Shown: positions 36,208-46,769 of the stretch, in pieces
How positions within the stretch are numbered: the first letter of the stretch is position 1
How the letters are laid out: the number at the start of each line of letters is the position of its first letter
From: Riptortus pedestris
Taxonomy: Eukaryota > Arthropoda > Insecta > Hemiptera > Alydidae
Length of the DNA stretch: 64,000 nt
Reading direction: 5' to 3'
Assembly: GCA_019009955.1 (NCBI GenBank)
Contig: CM032233.1
Span: 87,464,501 to 87,528,500, forward strand
Position numbers and translations under genes: made by a program
Notes under the pieces: model-generated
Seen by the model: the letters and a program-made list of their open reading frames with translations, nothing else
The model's database searches: none
What the model was told of the DNA's origin: nothing

Positions 36208-38878
36208 CCTTTATTTGCTCATTTATAAAAATATTTTCATTACACTTAATATTTACATATTTTGTACATAGAAAATAACAGTGAGATTACAGGTATTATA
36301 TGCAGACATTATTGAATGTTTGAGCAAAATCAGTGTTAGCTGAGGATTTTTGAGCTCGAGTATGTCCTAACTTTTGTGCTATATACATATATTATTTTAA
36401 CAGTTCCTGGATCCATTACTGGTAGTGTGCAGTCCCGAGACACTTCCATTCCTTTCTGTAGTAAGCCACTCTTGTCCATGCTGCTCCATCACAAGTGCGT
36501 CGCACGTCTTCGTCCCAATTTTTCATTGGTCTGCCTCTGCTTCTTTTATATTCTCTAGGTGACCAGTATATCATCTTCCTGGTCCAACTATCTTCATGTC
36601 TTCTTATCATATGTCCTGTCCATTTCAATTTCCTTAGAAAGAAACATTTCGCAATGTTTTCCAGGCCAGTCCTCATTCTTATCCAGCCCTTCGTTCTGTG
36701 TTCTTTTTTACTAATGCTGAGCATGTATCGTTCCATACTTCGTTGTGTTGTATGCATCTTTTCTATAACTTTTTTTGTCAGTCTCCAGGTTTCGCACCCA
36801 TATGTTAGTACTGATAATACTGTGGAATTCCAAAGTTTCTTTATAGTTTAATGTCTGTCTTACAAAAATGTTATTATGTATCTAGCACACGTTATGTACA
36901 AATGGACGTACGGGACATGTGGCAAATAAACTCCTTTATGTAGGGTTACTTACGGAAGGAAATAAATAAAGTATATATATATATATATATATATAATCTT
37001 TAAAGGTAGGAAAGATATATTAGTACATACTACAATAATATTGTCATTATGGAAGTAGTTTGAATCTTAAAATCCTTAAAACAAAAAATTACTTTACAAA
37101 CTTACCATTGAGTTTACAGTTGTTTTTGTCTTCTTTCGTAGTGATAGGCTAGACTATCAAGGTTATGCAATCAAATTCCATTATCCAACATTCCACAATG
37201 TAGGATTTGAAATCAAGCAGTGGCATGTTGCTTTCATTAGCTACACTGTACATTTTTCAAGTATTTATCTCAGGACCATCAATATTTTTCCCTCCGATTT
37301 TCTTTATGCAACTCCATTAACATGTAAGTTCCCGTTAATTTCTCATATTGAAAATTTTTCTCAGGATGAGCATCAAGCTATTCTTATTTCTTTTTCTATT
37401 TTGTATAGTATTTTCTTGTTTTTGATAATTCCCAAAATTGATTTTTTGAAATTGATAATTCCGACAGATACAATAGAGTTACTGTTCTATACACAGTTTG
37501 CTAACTACACAAATTTTATTGATTATGTTGAATGCAGAATGATATGTCTCTCTATACTTCTTAATGATATGTTTAACCTCTTTAATTGGGCACATTGTTT
37601 TATTGTCTCTAATGATTCCTGTTTTTGTACAGTACTTACAACAGAGAATATGATGAAAAAAACAATAGCTTCATTAGAAAAACATCATAATAATTACTAA
37701 TAGTACAATAATGCAACATTATGAAGCTGTTATAAATACAATTTTTGATTTCGACACAAAAATTTCATCCTAAAAAATTTATTAACAAGGAATCTGAAAA
37801 TTGCTTCATAATTACTGTTGTAACCATTACCATAATATACTTAGTTACTCTAATAACTAATGAAAATTGAAGATTAATGTTTTATTACATAAAAACACAA
37901 ATTCTCATTGAATTATTTAATGCATGTCAATGTTTCAGGATACATTTAAAAATAATTATGGTTTATAATATTTTTTAATAAACTTTCATATATTTAGAAC
38001 ACAATTAAAATATGGCTTTGATTGAAAATATGCTGAAATCTTCAACTCTGAAATGAAGGCAACTTAGCATGTTAAGGCTGTTTGGAGCATACCACCTTCT
38101 TACCAGTGCTCACATTATACAAATCTCATCCTCTTTCTTATTCTAGGAAGACGGTCATCCAGAAAATGATCACCGTTCACTGATCGAAGTGGATGATCTC
38201 AACATGCCGCGTGGAAGACTTATTCAGTTAACTGCAGAACAGTTCTCAACAACCCTACAAGATCTGAGGAGGTAATAATGAAAGGAATAATCTAATTGAT
38301 AATTAATTGAAATAGATAATATTAAAATGAAGCGATGTTAACAAACCATACAGCCCACCATAACAAGCCAGATATTTTAATAAGTATAAAAGAAAATAAA
38401 TGAGCTCATTGATATTTGTGTTCCAAATGATGAGATTGTTTAAAGTTCAAAATACTTTAATTTTGCAATAACTAGTATATGTACTAATAGATTCTGCCCG
38501 GATAGTCAGAAAATCTTTTAATACCCAAACGGCACTTCTTAATAGTTAAATATGAATCTCCAATGTGCACCTTCACCCTCCCCCCCCCCCAGTAAAATGA
38601 TTTCCAGAAAACTGAGCATCAACCCCCATCGCCATAATAATAATAATAATAAACTGGGCTTTAAATGCTTTTTATAACACACTAATATTGTTTTCTACTA
38701 GTAGTATTAGTACAAAAAAAAATCAGTTTGTTCACAATAACTAGAATATTCTTCAGTTATTTAATAAGTAATTTATTGTCAATGTAATTTCTCATTTTAG
38801 TTAAAATAAAAATAAAAATTATTTTGTTTCAGGAGGTACCCCAACCCCATGAGAACAACCACCTCCAGAAGTTTATAA
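26474..38878 (+). CDS. Gene B: Topors-like RING protein
   Basis: Coding exons are 26474-26593, 27855-27943, 29389-29511, 30659-30808, 33805-33973, 38147-38271 and 38833-38878, giving 273 residues with phase kept at every GT..AG junction. Residues 7-48 are a C3HC4 RING (C7, C10, C26, H28, C31, C34, C45, C48) split by intron 1. Residues 71-111 (DPLKPPIPRTYVYEANRWVL) are well conserved with gene A. Residues 112-217 (AKTLLAWLNQEIKAI; DHFIHELYNFARAVKKNEF) resemble the Topors helical domain. The tail is short and basic (TTTSRSL). An E3 ligase acting in the nucleus on ubiquitin or SUMO is the expected role by family, but the protein is far shorter than ordinary Topors. The ATG is six bases inside its exon, as in genes A and C; AATAAA occurs near 39,171. 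Gene C is its inverted copy. Confidence 0.75.
27544..27581. repeat. G-run/C-run hairpin in gene B intron 2
   Basis: AGGAGC, a run of eight G, TCAT, a run of nine C and GCTCCT form a hairpin with very GC-rich arms in an AT-rich intron. The copy in the other arm is at 54,084-54,123, with different run lengths. Confidence 0.75.
28114..28153. repeat. (TA)n microsatellite in gene B intron 2
   Basis: Twenty TA units; the corresponding tract in the inverted arm (near 53,540) is much shorter. Confidence 0.85.
28215..28262. mobile_element. 48-bp palindromic TTAA-flanked mini-element
   Basis: A 48-bp near-perfect palindrome, starting CCCTTTCATTGCACAAAGCC and ending AAAGGG, is bounded by TTAA at 28,211-28,214 and 28,263-28,266. 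It consists of little more than two inverted termini. The counterpart in the other arm is 53,427-53,474. CCC ends plus TTAA suggest a piggyBac-type MITE reduced to its tips. Confidence 0.6.
29688..29963 (-). other. Antisense 91-codon open frame in gene B intron 3
   Basis: The frame, identical in protein sequence to 51,727-52,002 on the other arm, has plausible amino-acid composition (HHYIIKAPALCQFWTESAWW). I recognise no domain. Its identity between arms is expected from the recent duplication and is no sign of selection. It may be a small transposon remnant; expression is unknown. Confidence 0.25.
30528..30575. mobile_element. Second 48-bp palindromic TTAA-flanked mini-element
   Basis: It has the same length and core (CACAAAGC..GCTTTGCACAAGG) as 28,215-28,262, with TTAA at 30,524-30,527 and 30,576-30,579. 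It lies in gene B intron 3. The counterpart in the other arm is 51,117-51,164. Confidence 0.6.
30957..31120 (+). mobile_element. Possible tRNA-derived SINE fragment
   Basis: GTTGGTTAAGGCATGGG resembles an A box, and GTTTGATCCC, about 60 bases further, resembles a B box; a short body follows, up to a TA tract. It is present only in the left arm. Weak evidence; a chance match is possible. Confidence 0.3.
31125..32060 (+). mobile_element. Helitron-like element, internally duplicated
   Basis: It begins near the family's 5' block (CTTTCGCGTCTGTTTGTTTG, ACCTTTTCACGCATAAACG) next to a short TA tract. The unit GGGAGTGGGGTT..CCTATTGG..AACTTTTGTTA is repeated about three times with decay. No CTRR end is recognisable. 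It is absent from the other arm at this position, which carries a different Helitron. Confidence 0.6.
34850..35935 (+). pseudogene. Non-LTR retrotransposon ORF2 fragment (R1-like)
   Basis: Frames read as the stretch between endonuclease and reverse transcriptase of R1-type LINEs: KPWWDDNL followed by RRLYQSS near 35,150-35,230, TETEITDIINNLKRNVTWKS and PDGLTGDSY near 35,580-35,660, and RWKCSKLIFINKPGRHD near 35,745. Stops interrupt it and the catalytic RT core is lost. A copy is at 47,040-47,880 on the minus strand of the other arm, where about 500 bp of the 5' part is deleted. It lies in gene B intron 5. Confidence 0.7.
36049..36150 (+). repeat. Direct repeat 1 flanking a reverse-transcriptase insert
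   Basis: About 100 bases (TTATTATGTAT..GCACACGTTATGTACAAATG) recur at 36,871-36,972 with a few differences. Both copies run into a (TA)n tract. The inverted arm has a single copy near 46,769-46,870. Confidence 0.8.
36151..36205. repeat. (TA)n microsatellite
   Basis: About 27 TA units at the junction of direct repeat 1 and the reverse-transcriptase insert. Confidence 0.9.
36210..36860 (-). pseudogene. C-terminal fragment of a LINE endonuclease-reverse transcriptase
   Basis: On the minus strand, LTYGCETWRLTKK (near 36,800) continues into an open frame of 113 codons with LKWTGHMIRRHEDSWTRKM, KRSRGRPMKNWDEDVRRT and YYRKEWKCL. This is the typical C-terminal end of animal endonuclease-reverse-transcriptase elements. 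The RT catalytic centre is missing. It lies between two direct repeats in the left arm only, so it arrived or was duplicated after the palindrome formed, or was lost from the other arm. Confidence 0.75.
36871..36972 (+). repeat. Direct repeat 2 flanking a reverse-transcriptase insert
   Basis: Second copy of the sequence at 36,049-36,150, followed by the (TA)n tract at 36,972-36,995. Confidence 0.8.
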
Positions 38879-39530
38879 ATTACATATTTATTTATAAATT
38901 GTATATTTGTAAATATATTTACTTCTAAAATCATTATAAAATGCATGTACTGTTGGTTTTGAACTATAAATTATGAGTTACTCTTTTCTACCTACAAAAA
39001 GGGGTGGTTACCTATAAATAACCAGTCTTGTTGTTACATAAAGTGGATGTAAATGAATAACATAAAATAGTTTATGATGTATATTATAAAAATAAAAATA
39101 TCCTTAAAAACATTTTTCTTGTCTTATTACTTTAATTACTTTCTGTGTTCATCTTGTAAAACTTGTTGAGAATAAATATTTTTGGCACGCCTGATATTGA
39201 TTTTTTTTTTATTTACCTTAAGGGAAATCAGCTATTGAGATTGTTCATCAATCTTATCTGATGAGATGACCAAAAAGAAGTCCCTATTTATATACACTTA
39301 CAGACATAAATACTGGTATGTTACTGCACTAGCGTACACAAGTTTATATATGGTTAATATTCATGGTAGAGAAAATATGCATATAACTACATTTATAGAC
39401 AATTCAAGTTACAATACGATTGATTCTATACAAAAATCGAGTCATGAGTACAACCTCAATGCCTGATTTCCTTTAAGGCAGATTAGGACTCCAGCCAGTG
39501 AGAAATCATTTAGCTTTGCTAGCTAATAAA

Positions 39531-40120
39531 AATTCTTCTTATAGAGAATTTTATTGGACGTGCTAACAAGTTTCGAGCACCATTGGTCCCCTACTTCAGA
39601 GCAGTTTCAAATGGAGGAAAAACAGAGAGCACTAACTGCATTCGGTGGGGGCTTCATTGTGAATGAATTGCATTCTAATCGTACACAGTGTGCCGGGTCT
39701 AAAGGCGCATATAAATAGTTGTAAATTGGCCAGAAAACTCTGTTCACAGGGTGATCTCCATTGTTCAGGGAAATAAATCAGATAATGTTCTATGCCTTCA
39801 CTCATCCACGATAGAAATATTCCCTAGTTACAGAGTTTTATAACTTTATATCTTCCTGGCCATGTTCACATAGTGAGGTCCAAGTTATCTCCATATTATT
39901 AAGGATCAGAATAAACATTGATCTCTTACCTCCTTGAATATCTTCTAAATTAATTCATTATTTTTAAAACGAAGGATATTATATGAGCGCTCTGATAGAA
40001 ATATGTACAATGCTCAGCCTAGATTTGAAGAAATACTATACTAACGGAGATATACAGAAGGGGACCAATGGTGCTCGAAACTTGTAAGCACGTCCAATAA
40101 AATTCTCTATAAGAAGAATT
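39531..40120. mobile_element. MITE with 61-bp terminal inverted repeats
   Basis: The left repeat 39,531-39,591 and right repeat 40,060-40,120 are reverse complements with about one mismatch (ends AATTCTTCTTATAGAG). The interior has no coding frame. Its left edge coincides with the inner end of the left palindrome arm. No clear target duplication is visible, so the superfamily is undetermined. Confidence 0.8.
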
Positions 40121-40399
40121 AAGAAACCATTCTTTTAGCCAACAATCCTCTACTAGCTTGCGATACCTAACGGCTAACAATACATAAAAATTATCTATAT
40201 CAATATTTAGTAGTTAATTAAAAATGATTATTTTTCTTTACAATTTAACATTCGATTAGAGGCTATGAACCAAGTGTAGTCAGGCTGTGATAATAGTTTT
40301 AAAAGAACCACTGTTTAATATAGTTTTGTGATATGTTAGCAGTTATCTGCGATTATATACAATTCTTTTATTCATTGGTACCCAACTGCTTTCGGGATC

Positions 40400-41600
40400 T
40401 GTTCTGGCAAAAGGTCGATTAAACGAAATGGTCAACTTCGTAAATATAATTTTTGGTGATTTCGTCATTAACGAAGAATAAGAGGGACAGTTAAAAATAT
40501 TCTTGAAAAAATGCGAGAGAATTAGACTTAAATGGGTTCGTAAACAAAGATGGTTGAACTTGTTTTTACAAGATTAGGGTCAGAGGTTAAACGAAAATTT
40601 AACAATTACCTTGCTCGTGGAAGCAGATGATTCTTCTGAACCAAAAACTAACGTTGAATTACACTTTGTTATACAAGTGGGGGTGTGATGGATCGTTTGG
40701 CCATGGCTAGTATAAGCGACCAATTGTATAAGATCGGGATAGCACAGTCATTTTCGACAGTGATCTGTTCTTCATTTTTTTTAGTTCCCATAAAACTTGT
40801 TAATATTCAGCGGAGGACGATATGGGAAAAATCCTAGGCCAGCATTACCAACATTCTGTAGAATAATTAAATTCATTTATAAGAAAGCAACCGAAGCATT
40901 GATTAAAGATGGATGTAAAGCTATTAAGACCCAAATAAAGGATTTGGTTCTAACACTTATAGATAGAAGTTAAAGGCGTAACTATGTCGATCAGGTACCA
41001 AATGATGTATTCAATATTTCAAGGCAAAGTTTTGCAATGTTTTAAGCGAAAATACACCAACTCCAAGATGTTTTATCTGCAACATTTAACATCTATGGTT
41101 AAAAAGCCTGGCACTAATATGTAGCAATTTGGAATCTCCAGTTTCCATGCCTACATTCGCACAATAGACTGTTTTTAAGTATAAGTTACTGCCTCAACAT
41201 ATGTGAGCGGCAAATCAAAGAAAACAAAAATAAGGATGTTTTGAAAAAAAAAACAAAGAAGAAATTAAGAAAAAAAAAATCCAAGGAAGTGGATCTCACA
41301 TAGACAGTGTTAAGCCAGGATTTGGTACAATCTACGATGGGTATACTGCACAATCATTCTTTAATAATTATGGGACTAAGGCGTGCATCACTGGTCTAAA
41401 TGAACACCTTTTGCATAATTTTGAAACGATTCTTGACGCTATCGCTCCTGGCTGTGAAATTGACCCAAACAAATTTCACATCTGCTATGAGGAGACTAGA
41501 ACACTACATAAGTTTGTATTTTATGATCTGCTAAATCAAAAGCCTTTGTTAAATCGACAAATATTACTATTATAGTCAGATTTCTATCCAGAGAATGAAT
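40400..41600 (+). pseudogene. Decayed multi-copy repeat gene in the palindrome spacer
   Basis: Broken frames read RLNEMVNFVNIIFGDF and RLKWVRKQRWLNLFL near 40,410-40,570. A frame of nearly 100 codons at 41,276-41,574 contains PGFGTIYDGYTAQSFFNNY and ITGLNEHLLHNFETILDAIA. I recall similar patterns (GFGT.NDGNTARRFF) in repetitive uncharacterised arthropod proteins but cannot name the family. Stops and A-runs (near 41,250) break the frame; it is a remnant. Confidence 0.45.
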
Positions 41601-42359
41601 TATATCTCCTAAAAAATCATGTGTTGCCGAAGTAATAGATCCCCCTCCCTCCCCTCAAAAACCGAATTACTCGGATATCTTGTATTCTGATATGTTCCAT
41701 CATTAGATTGTTATATGTTATCCTGAACTGGATCAATACAAGCTAGACAAAAGTCTATGTTTAGAATTCAAAAATATTACATTTTAAGAAATCTGCTTAT
41801 AATAAACTAGTATATATTCTATATTTGATAGCTGCACCTTCCCCATTAATAATAAGACACATTATAGCCAGCACACGCAAGTACAACCCTTATTTAAAGT
41901 ACTTTCCTAGAGTAGAGCCTCGACCTCTGCCAACTCTGCTCCAAAATGAAGTAGGCTTTTCAGATCCATTGTCATCAGACGAATCAGTTTCGTATTAATA
42001 ATTTTAGTCGTACATTTCAATAACGTCAACATAACGGAGGAAATAAGATAATATATACCACCATTAAAGAGTTTGATTCCGCACAACTTCTGCTATCACA
42101 TGTGTGAATTCAGCATGACTTTATTTAAATAATACATTATACAAATTAGATAATCGAAATGCTCTAATAGTTTAAATTTATATTGGAAATAAATAACGAG
42201 GTTATTTTCTAATTAAAATAAATAACAATGGAGAAGGGGGGGGGCAGAGACTTGTCACCTCCCTAATCCATATCATAGTTAGAACTATCATATAAGTATA
42301 AAAACATAACATGATTTGTCATAATATGCCTATATTACCAACACCTTAATGAGTAATAA

Positions 42360-43222
42360 TAAAATTGATGAACCCCGCTATAGTTTTTAGCGTATGTCTC
42401 ATTTAATCTTCTTTTTTCGACAAAAGTGTGTATAACAAAATTTACTTTAAATAACAAAATAAACAACATTGTTTATGTGTATCATTGTCGAAAAAACAAA
42501 AGGAAAGGAAATATCCCGGTTTTTCATTTAAGGCTTCATTTATAACCCCCACTCCTGCTCGTTCCTAGCAATGTTGGTACAGCTTATAATCATTGGGGAG
42601 TTATTACTAATTCACATACCGAATATTGTTTAGTTCGGTTTAGTCTTTTGTGCCCTTTAAAATTGTTGACCCCTGCTACAGTTTTTATCATATATCTCGT
42701 TTATACTTTGGTATATGAAAAAAGCGTATATATCAAAAGTTACTCTAAATAACAAAATAAACAACCTTTGTTATATGGTACCTTCCAAAAAAACCACCTG
42801 GAAACAGGACTGAATTACTGAAGAAAAGTTAAACCTGGCTGATAAGATACAAGATATGAGTTTCAAGTTTGAGCTGATTTATTAGCTAGCAAAGCTAAAT
42901 GATTTCTCACTATATGGTACCTTCCAAAAAACCAACAGGAAACGAATTATCGCTATTTTTAATTTCAGGTCTACCTTATAAACCCCACACCTGTTCGTCA
43001 CAGAGATACTTATAAAATTATTATAGCCTATAGTTGAAGTTAGGTTATTTGTAATATACCAACCAAGTTTCATAAAATTCGGTAGTTTGAGGTGAATAGG
43101 TAACAACCAGACACCAAAGCTACAAATTGAAGATATCCTGCCTATGGCATGTGAAAGGAAAAAGTATTGTGACATTTCGAGGAAAGAATCAATGAACAGA
43201 CAGAGGTTACAATTTTATATAT
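42360..43222 (-). mobile_element. Helitron-like element with a 105-bp insertion
   Basis: The family's internal blocks end at GACAGAGGTTACAATTTTAT against a (TA)n tract (43,231-43,270). Bases 42,808-42,912 are a copy of the right-arm border sequence 44,089-44,192. Around this insertion the Helitron phrase TATATGGTACCTTCCAAAAA occurs on both sides. Confidence 0.6.
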
Positions 43223-43227
43223 ATTTT

Positions 43228-43273
<46 letters not shown>

Positions 43274-43274
43274 G

Positions 43275-44085
43275 TACAATGAAGACATGTGGTGCCTGCA
43301 TAAGATTTTCATGTCTTTTTGATTGCAGATTTTGTAAAACAAAAAAAATGGCTAAATTTATTATTATAATTCATTTTAGAGGATTGGTTATTTTTCTAAA
43401 TTCTTAGTTTCCTTTCAAGTAGTTCAAAGTTTGTTATCCAACACTACTTGTCTGTCACAATAGACTGGCAAATTAGGTGGAATGCAATCACTTTTCCAAA
43501 CCTGTTTGAACACAGGCCAAGAAGCTTTTCAAACACTATTCGAGTTCAGAAAAATGAAGTCATTGTGGCGACTGAAATCGTCCAGGGTGAGGTTTGGTTG
43601 TCTGATTCAGTATTTTCCTCGAGGTCTCTGACCACAACTGTTGCTTTATCCGCAATTTGATGCATCTTCTGAACTGGAAGTGTAAAGAGTGTCATCTTGT
43701 ATCTCATCAGCAGCACAATATAGTTGCCACCAAGTTTCCAAATCTCAAATTCCCATCATTAAAGCTACCTTAAAGGAGTAAGAGCAATTAAAGGAAAGTG
43801 ACTACAGATAATCATCATCAATAACAAGATACAAACTCAAATTTCATGAACTTGAATTGATAAATGAAATTATGTTTAAACATGGAGGTGTAAAATTGTG
43901 GCTTCAGTTGAGACCAGGGAGACCAAGGTGTGCCCTCATTCTGTCGACAACAGGTCTTAGTAAATATCACTTTATACCCCCCCCCCCCAATAAGATGAGT
44001 TATCATTGAGTGAAAAAGGTGAAGATTAATTGGGCCCATAGGAGGGGGCATGATTTATTACCAGGCTGTGTAAGGTAATTAACTA
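43275..44085. other. Unassigned spacer sequence
   Basis: A 70-codon frame at 43,448-43,660 has normal composition (IRVQKNEVIVATEIVQGEVW) but no recognised domain. A C-run lies at about 43,978. It may be repeat-derived. Confidence 0.3.
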
Positions 44086-44804
44086 TTGGACTGAATTACT
44101 GAAGAAAAGTTAAAACCTGGCTGATAAGATACAAGATATGAGACGTCAAGTTTGAGCTGATTTATTAGCTAGCAAAGCTAAATGATTTCTCACTAGCTGG
44201 AGTCCTAATCTGCCTTAAAGGAAATCAGGCATTGAGGTTGTACTCATGACTCGATTTTTGTATAGAATCAATCGTATTGTAACTTGAATTGTCTATAAAT
44301 GTAGTTATATGCATATTTTCTCTACCATGAATATTATAAACTTGTGTACGCTAGTGCAGTAACATACCAGTATTTTTGTCTGTAAGTGTATATAAATAGG
44401 GACTTCTTTTTGGTCATCTCATCAGATAAGATTGATGAACAATCTCAATAGCTGATTTCCCTTAAGGTAAATAAAAAAAAAATCAATATCAGGCGTGCCA
44501 AAAATATTTATTCTCAACAGGTTTTACAAGATGAACACAGAAATTAATTAAAGTAATAAGACAAGAAAAATGTTTTTAAGGATATTTTTATTTTTATAAT
44601 ATACATCATAAACTATTTTATGTTATTCATTTACATCCACTTTATGTAACAACAAGACTGGTTATTTATAGGTAACCACCCCTTTTTGTAGGTAGAAAAG
44701 AGTAACTCATAATTTATAGTTCAAAACCAACAGTACATGCATTTTATAATGATTTTAGAAGTAAATATATTTACAAATATACAATTTATAAATAAATATG
44801 TAAT

Positions 44805-46719
44805 TTATAAACTTCTGGAGGTGGTTGTTCTCATGGGGTTGGGGTACCTCCTGAAACAAAATAATTTTTATTTTTATTTTAACTAAAATGAGAAATTACA
44901 TTGACAATAAATTACTTATTAAATAACTGAAGAATATTCTAGTTATTGTGAACAATGTTACGTTCCCATGTATTTGCATTTATCTCGAAACTTAAAAGCT
45001 CAATGAGAACAATATTTGGTATTAAAGCTTCAAATAAAGTGATTCATAACATAATAGAATATTGAAAATATGAGATGAGCAGGAGTGGGGCTATACTCAA
45101 GACCGAAAACTAAAAATGCAAATATCTCAGTATATAATCAAGATAGTGAAAAAATGTACATAACAGCATTTATAGAACATTACATTTTCAATAAGATTGG
45201 CTCTATACAATTTTTCGATTCGACGCATAATAACGGAGATATTAAGAATTTTCGAAATTCTCCTCCTCTAAACCCCCCCCCTCCTCCTGGTCCGATTTCA
45301 GCCATTAACGAACTTGATCTTTCTTTTTGTATGAAACAATTATATATCAAGTTTTAAAACAAAAACTGCGACCGCTAGACCGGTAACAGACAAATATATA
45401 TATACAGTTTTGAACGGACCTCATCTCCTGGGTAGGATCGATATACATTTGAAGAAAAATTTTGAAAATCGTGTCATGAGTACAACCTCAATAGCTGGTT
45501 TCCCTTAAGGGAAATATGCTAAAAGCATTCAAAGCCCAGTTTATTATTATTATTATGGCGATGGGGGTTGATGCTCAGTTTTCTGGAAATCATTTTACTG
45601 GGGGGGGGGGGTGAAGGTGCACATTGGAGATTCATATTTAACTATTAAGAAGTGCCGTTAGGGTATTAAAACATTTTCTGACTATCGAGACAGAATCTAA
45701 TAGTACATATATTAGTTATTGCAAAATTAAAATATTTTGAACTTTAAACAATCTCATCATTTGGAACACAAATATCAATGAGCTCATTTATTTTCTTTTA
45801 TATTTATTAAAATATCTGGCTTGTTATGGTGGGCTGTATGGTTTGTTAACATCGCTCCATTTTAATATTATCTATTTCAATTAATTATCAATGAGATTAT
45901 TCCTTTCATTATTACCTCTTCAGAACCGTTCTGCAGTTAACTGAATAAGTCTCCACGTGACATGTTGAGATCATCCACTTCAATCAGTGGATGGTAAATC
46001 ATTTTCTGGATGACCGTCTTCCTAGAATAAGAAAGAGGATGAGATTTGTATAATGTGAGCACTGGTAAAAAGGTGGTATGCTCCAAACAACCTTAACATG
46101 CTAAGTTGCCTTCATTTCAGAGTTGAAGATTTCAGCAACTTTTTGATCAAAACTATTTTTTAATTGTGTTCTAAATATATGAAAGTTTATTAAAAAATAT
46201 TATAAACCATAATTATTTTTAAATTTGTCCTGAAACATTGGCATGCATTAAATAATTCAATGAGAATTTGTGTTTTTATGTAATAAAACATTAAACTTCA
46301 ATTTTCATTAGTTATTAGAGTAACTAAGTATATTATGGTAATGGTTACAACAGTAATTATGGAGCAATTTTCAGATTTCTTGTTAATACATTTTTTAGGA
46401 TGAAATTTTCGTGTCGAAATCAAAATTTATATTTACAACAGCTTCATAATGTTGAATTATTGTACTATTAGTAATTATTATGATGTTCTTCTAATGAAGC
46501 TATTGTTTTTTTCATCATATTCTCTGTTGTAAGTACTGTACAAAAACAGGAATCATTAGAGACAATAAAACAATGTGCCCTTGAGCCTTGTACAATTGAG
46601 TAAACTCAATGGTAAGTATGTAAAGTAATTTTTTGTTATAAGGATGTTAAGATTCAAACTACTCCCATAATGACAATATTATTGCAGTATGTACTAATAT
46701 ATGTTTCCTACCTTTAAAG

Positions 46720-46769
<50 letters not shown>

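Larger units (their letters stand above)
25996..39530 (+). repeat. Left arm of a large palindrome
   Basis: This arm contains gene B and is the reverse complement of 44,161-55,688. Paired coordinates sum to about 81,684 at the outer edge and 83,691 at the inner edge, the difference reflecting indels. The left arm is about 2 kb longer. Private material here includes a SINE plus Helitron segment (30,912-32,940), a reverse-transcriptase insert with flanking direct repeats (36,151-36,972) and a segment near 37,135-37,590. Unique stretches I compared by eye are nearly identical between arms. Confidence 0.9.

Noticed and set aside
43448..43660. 70-codon frame as a spacer gene
   Set aside because: No domain, no splice context, and surrounding sequence is Helitron and repeat debris; kept only as unassigned.
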